A DNA stretch of 64,000 bases from Phallus indusiatus (lineage: Eukaryota > Basidiomycota > Agaricomycetes > Phallales > Phallaceae), in the NCBI GenBank assembly GCA_027605045.1, contig JAQFWX010000014.1:1-64000 (forward strand), read 5' to 3'. A program made the translations under genes and the position numbers. Positions 60,097-64,000 of this stretch are shown piece after piece. A model generated the notes under the pieces. That model had not been told where the DNA came from and did no database searches. It worked only from the letters and a program-made list of their open reading frames with translations. How positions within the stretch are numbered: the first letter of the stretch is position 1; the number at the start of each line of letters is the position of its first letter.

Positions 60097-62451
60097 TTAC
60101 TCTAAAGCATTCAAAGCGAATGCGGACCCAAATAATTCGCACTGCGCAAGATCTTGGAACGAAATCTGACTTTCCTTTCTCACGGGGAAGTCTAGAACGC
60201 GCAACGTCGGTTGTTTAGCATTAACGGGTTCCCAGACAGAAGTTTCTTCTACAGCAGCCAACGTAGTAGTATATCCGCGAGCGATAAGCAACTCTTTGGG
60301 TGGGTTTGGATTGTGATTCCAAGCAAAACTCAACCAGTAGTCCATCGTGATCTGTGTCATGGGAAGATCACCTGAATCTCGGTAAGGAAGGCCGAACTGG
60401 TCCAGTGTGCTGAAGACGTAAAATAACTCCCCAGAGTGACAGCGGAAGTACGGTTGGCTCGGGTCTCCGAAAGGATGGGCTGCCGTTTTAGGGGGATCAC
60501 AGACGGGGAAGTTGGGGTCGAAACCAGGCGTCTACAGATGGATCAGATGAAAAGAAAAAAAAATACATAAAACACAACGTTACCTGGTATGAGCGTGCGA
60601 AAGTGTAGTAGAATACCTCAGACAGGATATGGTTCTTCGCAGCAGCTACGGCAGTTGCTTGGTCCAGACATTTAAACATGACATCTGTCGCCGCACGTGC
60701 AGTTACGTTGTAAAAATTCAAAGTAGTATTCGGTCCGGTTGGAACGGGGAACAAATCCGATCGGTTAGCAACCAAAACTGCACTCGGGAAGCCAACAATT
60801 GGAGTTAGAGCAGCTTGCAAGCTCTCACCAACGGTGGGGAATCCGATGAACGCGCCACCATCCTCCATCATCGTGCCCATCATAGTTGGAACGTTGATTG
60901 CGAAACCAGTATGATTGAGTGACAACTGGTTTTTGGGTAAGACTAAACCGTCTACGACAAGGAAGCGTGCCGCCGCTGATAAGGCGATAATGTTCTGAGG
61001 GGGCAAAGCTTTGAGACATGCGACAACATTAGTCGAATTCGCACAACCAGCCTCCATGACGATCGCATTACCGGCCAATTGAAGTTCCTCTTGAGGAGTG
61101 GGATAGATAGAAAACTGTTCCGAAAAGCCATCGCCCATCAAGTTACTCATCATGATGACTGCGGAGAAAGTTCCTTTGGCAAGTGGACTAGATAACAAGG
61201 CGCGAACACTAGATGCCCCAGCGCTTTGCCCAAAAACGGTAACCCTACTAGGATCACCTCCGAATGCGCGGATGTGTTGCTTGACCCATTTTAAAGCCGT
61301 AATTTGATCGTTAAGGCCATAATTTCCGGTAATGATCCCGTCGCCGAGGGAGAGAAAGCCGAGAGTGGTCAATCTATAGTTAGTTGTGACAAGGACCACG
61401 TCGCCGCGCGATACCATCGCGCCACCTTCGAATGTCGAATCCGCGCCAGTTCCACCAGTGAAGGCACCACCGTGTATCCAAAATAGAACAGGTTTCAGTG
61501 CGGAAGATTTAGTACTTGATTCGGGAAGGATAGGCGTAAGAACATTCAGGAAGAGACAATTTTCGCTGAAGGGGCCGGAACCGGTTTGCCAGCATTGGCT
61601 ACCGAAATTGGTCGCGTCAACATGAGTCTCAGATTCGGTGTTCATGACAGTCGAATGTTCCCAACGTTTCGGGGGATTGGCAAATGGAATTCCGAGAAAT
61701 CGGAAACTGAGCTGGTCACGAAATCTAGGGGAATCAGATTTTTTTTTGGTGTATTAGCCTATCAATGAGATCTGAAAACTGAACTTCTGTTGAAGTCTCA
61801 CCCTGTGTAAGTGGTTTTGCCCGAAGAGACGCTGACTTGAAAATTAGGATTTTTGTCACTCTGACTGGCAGGACGGAACGGCGCCTGTTGAGAGCAAAGA
61901 GCCGGGAGTCTCGAAAATGCTGAAAGCAAAGGAAGGGTGTGTGTCTCCTGAATCAACCTCCCATTCTCGAGCTTTACTGTTGCTGGTTGTTTGGGATTCT
62001 TATTTCCGATCCAGAACGCTTGACTGGGAGGAAAGTCGCCGCGAAATTCAAGATAGGAAATCAAAGACTTGAGATCGTCAGAGAACTTGGGGGTAACGTT
62101 GATGTCGACCAGGCTTTCGTGAAGTAAAGCACACTTTTCAGCTGCTTGAGTGAATGAAGCAGGCTCGAGAAGAAGCACGCTAGCATGATTATTGGCGTCG
62201 GTGACTGAATGACACAGGCATAATGTGAGGGGTGTCCATAAAGAAGAAAAAACCATGATTATTGACATACAATTTAAATCATTTTGCCGGAGTATACGAA
62301 TGGATGACTGTAAAGAAGATGGCGATGGCACGCTGCTAGAGTATACCGAAAGTGTGACTGCGAGACAAAGAATGGCGTATAAGAAACTCGACCTGATAGA
62401 TATTGAAAAAGTCAAATAATGTCGAAAGATTGTCGTGACAGCAACCTACAT
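60097..62451 (-). CDS. Secreted type-B carboxylesterase/lipase
   Basis: Five exons, 62450-62451, 62271-62392, 61802-62204, 60584-61724 and 60097-60531, join in frame to 700 aa. The signal sequence is MSSFLYAILCLAVTLSVYSS. An N-terminal region of about 200 residues (HASVLLLEPASFTQAAEKC...) precedes the hydrolase and I do not recognise it. The alpha/beta-hydrolase part shows FRFLGIPFANPP, ENCLFLNVLTP, PVLFWIHGGAFTGGTG (oxyanion hole), VTVFGQSAGASS (catalytic Ser), a Glu in the MMEDGGAF region and a His in RCHSGELFYVF. Several NxS/T sites fit secretion. It probably cleaves esters outside the cell. The proposed start codon is split by an intron (AT at 62450-62451, G at 62392), which is unusual and needs transcript support. 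Confidence 0.82.
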
Positions 62452-64000
62452 TGTTCCTGAGCAAACACTGCCGCAGCGCGTCGTGAAGCACGGGCTGCCA
62501 GTGTGCGTCCTTTTTATGTCTTTCTTCCTGACGAATCCTAAAAACTATTAAAGGAACATGTGACAGGCATTCCCGTAAGCAAAGAGGGTCAAGTGAGACG
62601 ATCGAGATGGAGCGGGATGGATGGCGGCTTGTACTGCGCGAGAAGATCTTCAGATGAACCTTAGCGAGGGAAAAAAAGAGCGGCCTGGAAGGGAGCGCAT
62701 GGGAATTAGTTGCCACTTTTTTCAGCCTAATTATACTATTGAACTTTGTAAGACATACCTATAGTATGCGAGTGGTGTTGCTACGCTTTAACGAAGATTA
62801 GCCTATTAGAGCTCACGGCGTCGACTTTTGAACCTATGTATGAGGGAGACGGTGAATCCGAAAGAAGACTACCAACTGAAGATTGGTAAAATATCGAGAT
62901 AGTTCCGCTGGGTAATATGATTGCACGTACAGGTCTTCTGACGTTTTCGTCTGGTCATGTTCAGGGCCGACATAATTTCGAGCAAGAAATACGTAGGTCA
63001 GAAATGACCCCACTTGACTGCGGAATCAGGAATCAATAGTTATTTTATACCGATTGACGATTGACTCGTGTATGCAGACGGCGATGGCAACGAACTCCCA
63101 TGTTCAATCTAAAACTATGGGATACGTACGGGATATGTGTACCTGAACATGAGTCGGAACATTTGCACGACAGAAGGTGGAACCAGGAAGGTATGTCGGC
63201 TGTGCGTTACAATTGTCACACGCCGTTTCAATATTTCATCGAATACCTTGACCGTGTATCGCCGCTACGATTCCATAACTCCCACAGTCAAATCCTTTGT
63301 GTGGATGAAAGATCGTGGCTCTGGAGTACTTGAGACACAATGCAAGTTCATTCCGAGTCGTCCGCCAAACATAACTTACACAAGCCAAGTTTGAGTCAAG
63401 TACAAGTCAAGTAGTCACAGTTAACGAGCAGGGCAAGCTTGATTATTGGATTTAGTCTAATTTGTTATCGTTGTATGTAAACCCTGTCTTTTCAAGTGCA
63501 ACAACAATTGCGAATCCAATAAAAGGAAAAAGCCGGCAAATCTTAGTACCGTGACCTAGATGCTTTGTAACGATCTTTCGATGACTAAGCATTTGTAACA
63601 CTCGACGTACAATACCGTCATGGTCTCAAAATATTCTGAATGGACGTGCTTGGGATAGCACACGATGGACTTGACGGACAAGTGGAAAATGTTATGTAAG
63701 CCTAACATTGGACCAACAGGTATTGTTCAAATCTACCTGAATCCCAATTCCAATCCCAGTCTTTTACTTACTTCTCTTTTTAAGGATATTTCAATGTGAA
63801 TGATACCTACATTGGCGTTGTTTTGACACTCAATGTTTTTACTTTTTTTTTTTCATCGAAAACATTTTGATTTAACCTCGGTCTCAAAGTAATACATTTT
63901 CACTTTTGCCAGCTTTCGAGTCAACAAGTATTCGTTATGATCGTTTGTCCACAGGATACATTCCGCTCAATGTCTAAATCCTGATATGGACAACACTTTT
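62452..64000. other. 1.5 kb without a recognised gene
   Basis: Includes the esterase promoter. Overlapping plus-strand ORFs at 63061-63394 have no recognisable domain; the longer one begins at a non-ATG codon. No RNA gene or repeat seen. Confidence 0.35.

Overview
The window is the left end of a fungal chromosome, most likely from a basidiomycete (Agaricomycetes-like). It begins with about 35 perfect copies of the heptamer CCCTAAA. Genes are intron-rich, with introns of about 46-66 nt that carry GTRNGY donors and CTNAY branch sites. Several gene families are typical of mushroom-forming fungi (a subtelomeric OrsD-type/RecQ gene, a BAH-PHD protein, a small secreted protein family). The species cannot be fixed from the sequence. 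The TTTAGGG telomere is unusual for fungi, where TTAGGG is the common form.

Subtelomere, about 0-32 kb. A telomere-linked helicase-like gene (TLH, N-terminal part only) is transcribed toward the end and stops inside the telomere repeat. Next comes a 2OG-Fe(II) dioxygenase-like gene (4.8-6.4 kb), then a long stretch (about 6.7-14.8 kb) that looks like a chain of short introns and short exons on the minus strand with no coherent protein. An AT-rich block follows, with a TGTACTATTT motif array (15.8-17.5 kb). A divergent pair then encodes a Ulp1-like C48 cysteine protease and a BAH-PHD chromatin reader (17.5-21.7 kb). After that come three unrelated tandem-repeat families, a JMJD2-like extended-PHD fragment, a SAP-domain ORF, and a RecQ helicase core fragment abutting two interstitial telomere repeats (25-28 kb). 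A 1.67-kb block follows that contains not a single CpG (29,960-31,629).

Transition, about 32-45 kb. A small secreted protein gene (5' end unresolved), proteasome beta-6 (PRE7-like) and a serine/threonine kinase with a large acidic insert, separated by long stretches in which I recognise nothing.

Gene-rich core, about 45-62.5 kb. ROT1-like ER protein (+), methylcrotonyl-CoA carboxylase alpha (-), Mn superoxide dismutase (+), tRNA-Val(AAC) (-), RTA1-like membrane protein (-), a short-chain dehydrogenase broken by an 860-bp foldback element with a TA target duplication, an MFS transporter (-), and a secreted type-B carboxylesterase (-). I rebuilt splice models by hand for the TLH, 2OG, Ulp1, BAH-PHD, secreted-protein, proteasome, kinase, ROT1, MCC, SOD, RTA1, MFS and esterase genes. 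In each, the exons I list join in frame; the 5' ends of the 2OG gene and the secreted protein remain open.

The subtelomeric half is dominated by chromatin- and mobile-DNA-related fragments and repeats, while the distal half holds ordinary metabolic and housekeeping genes. This fits a fast-recombining chromosome end grading into a stable arm.
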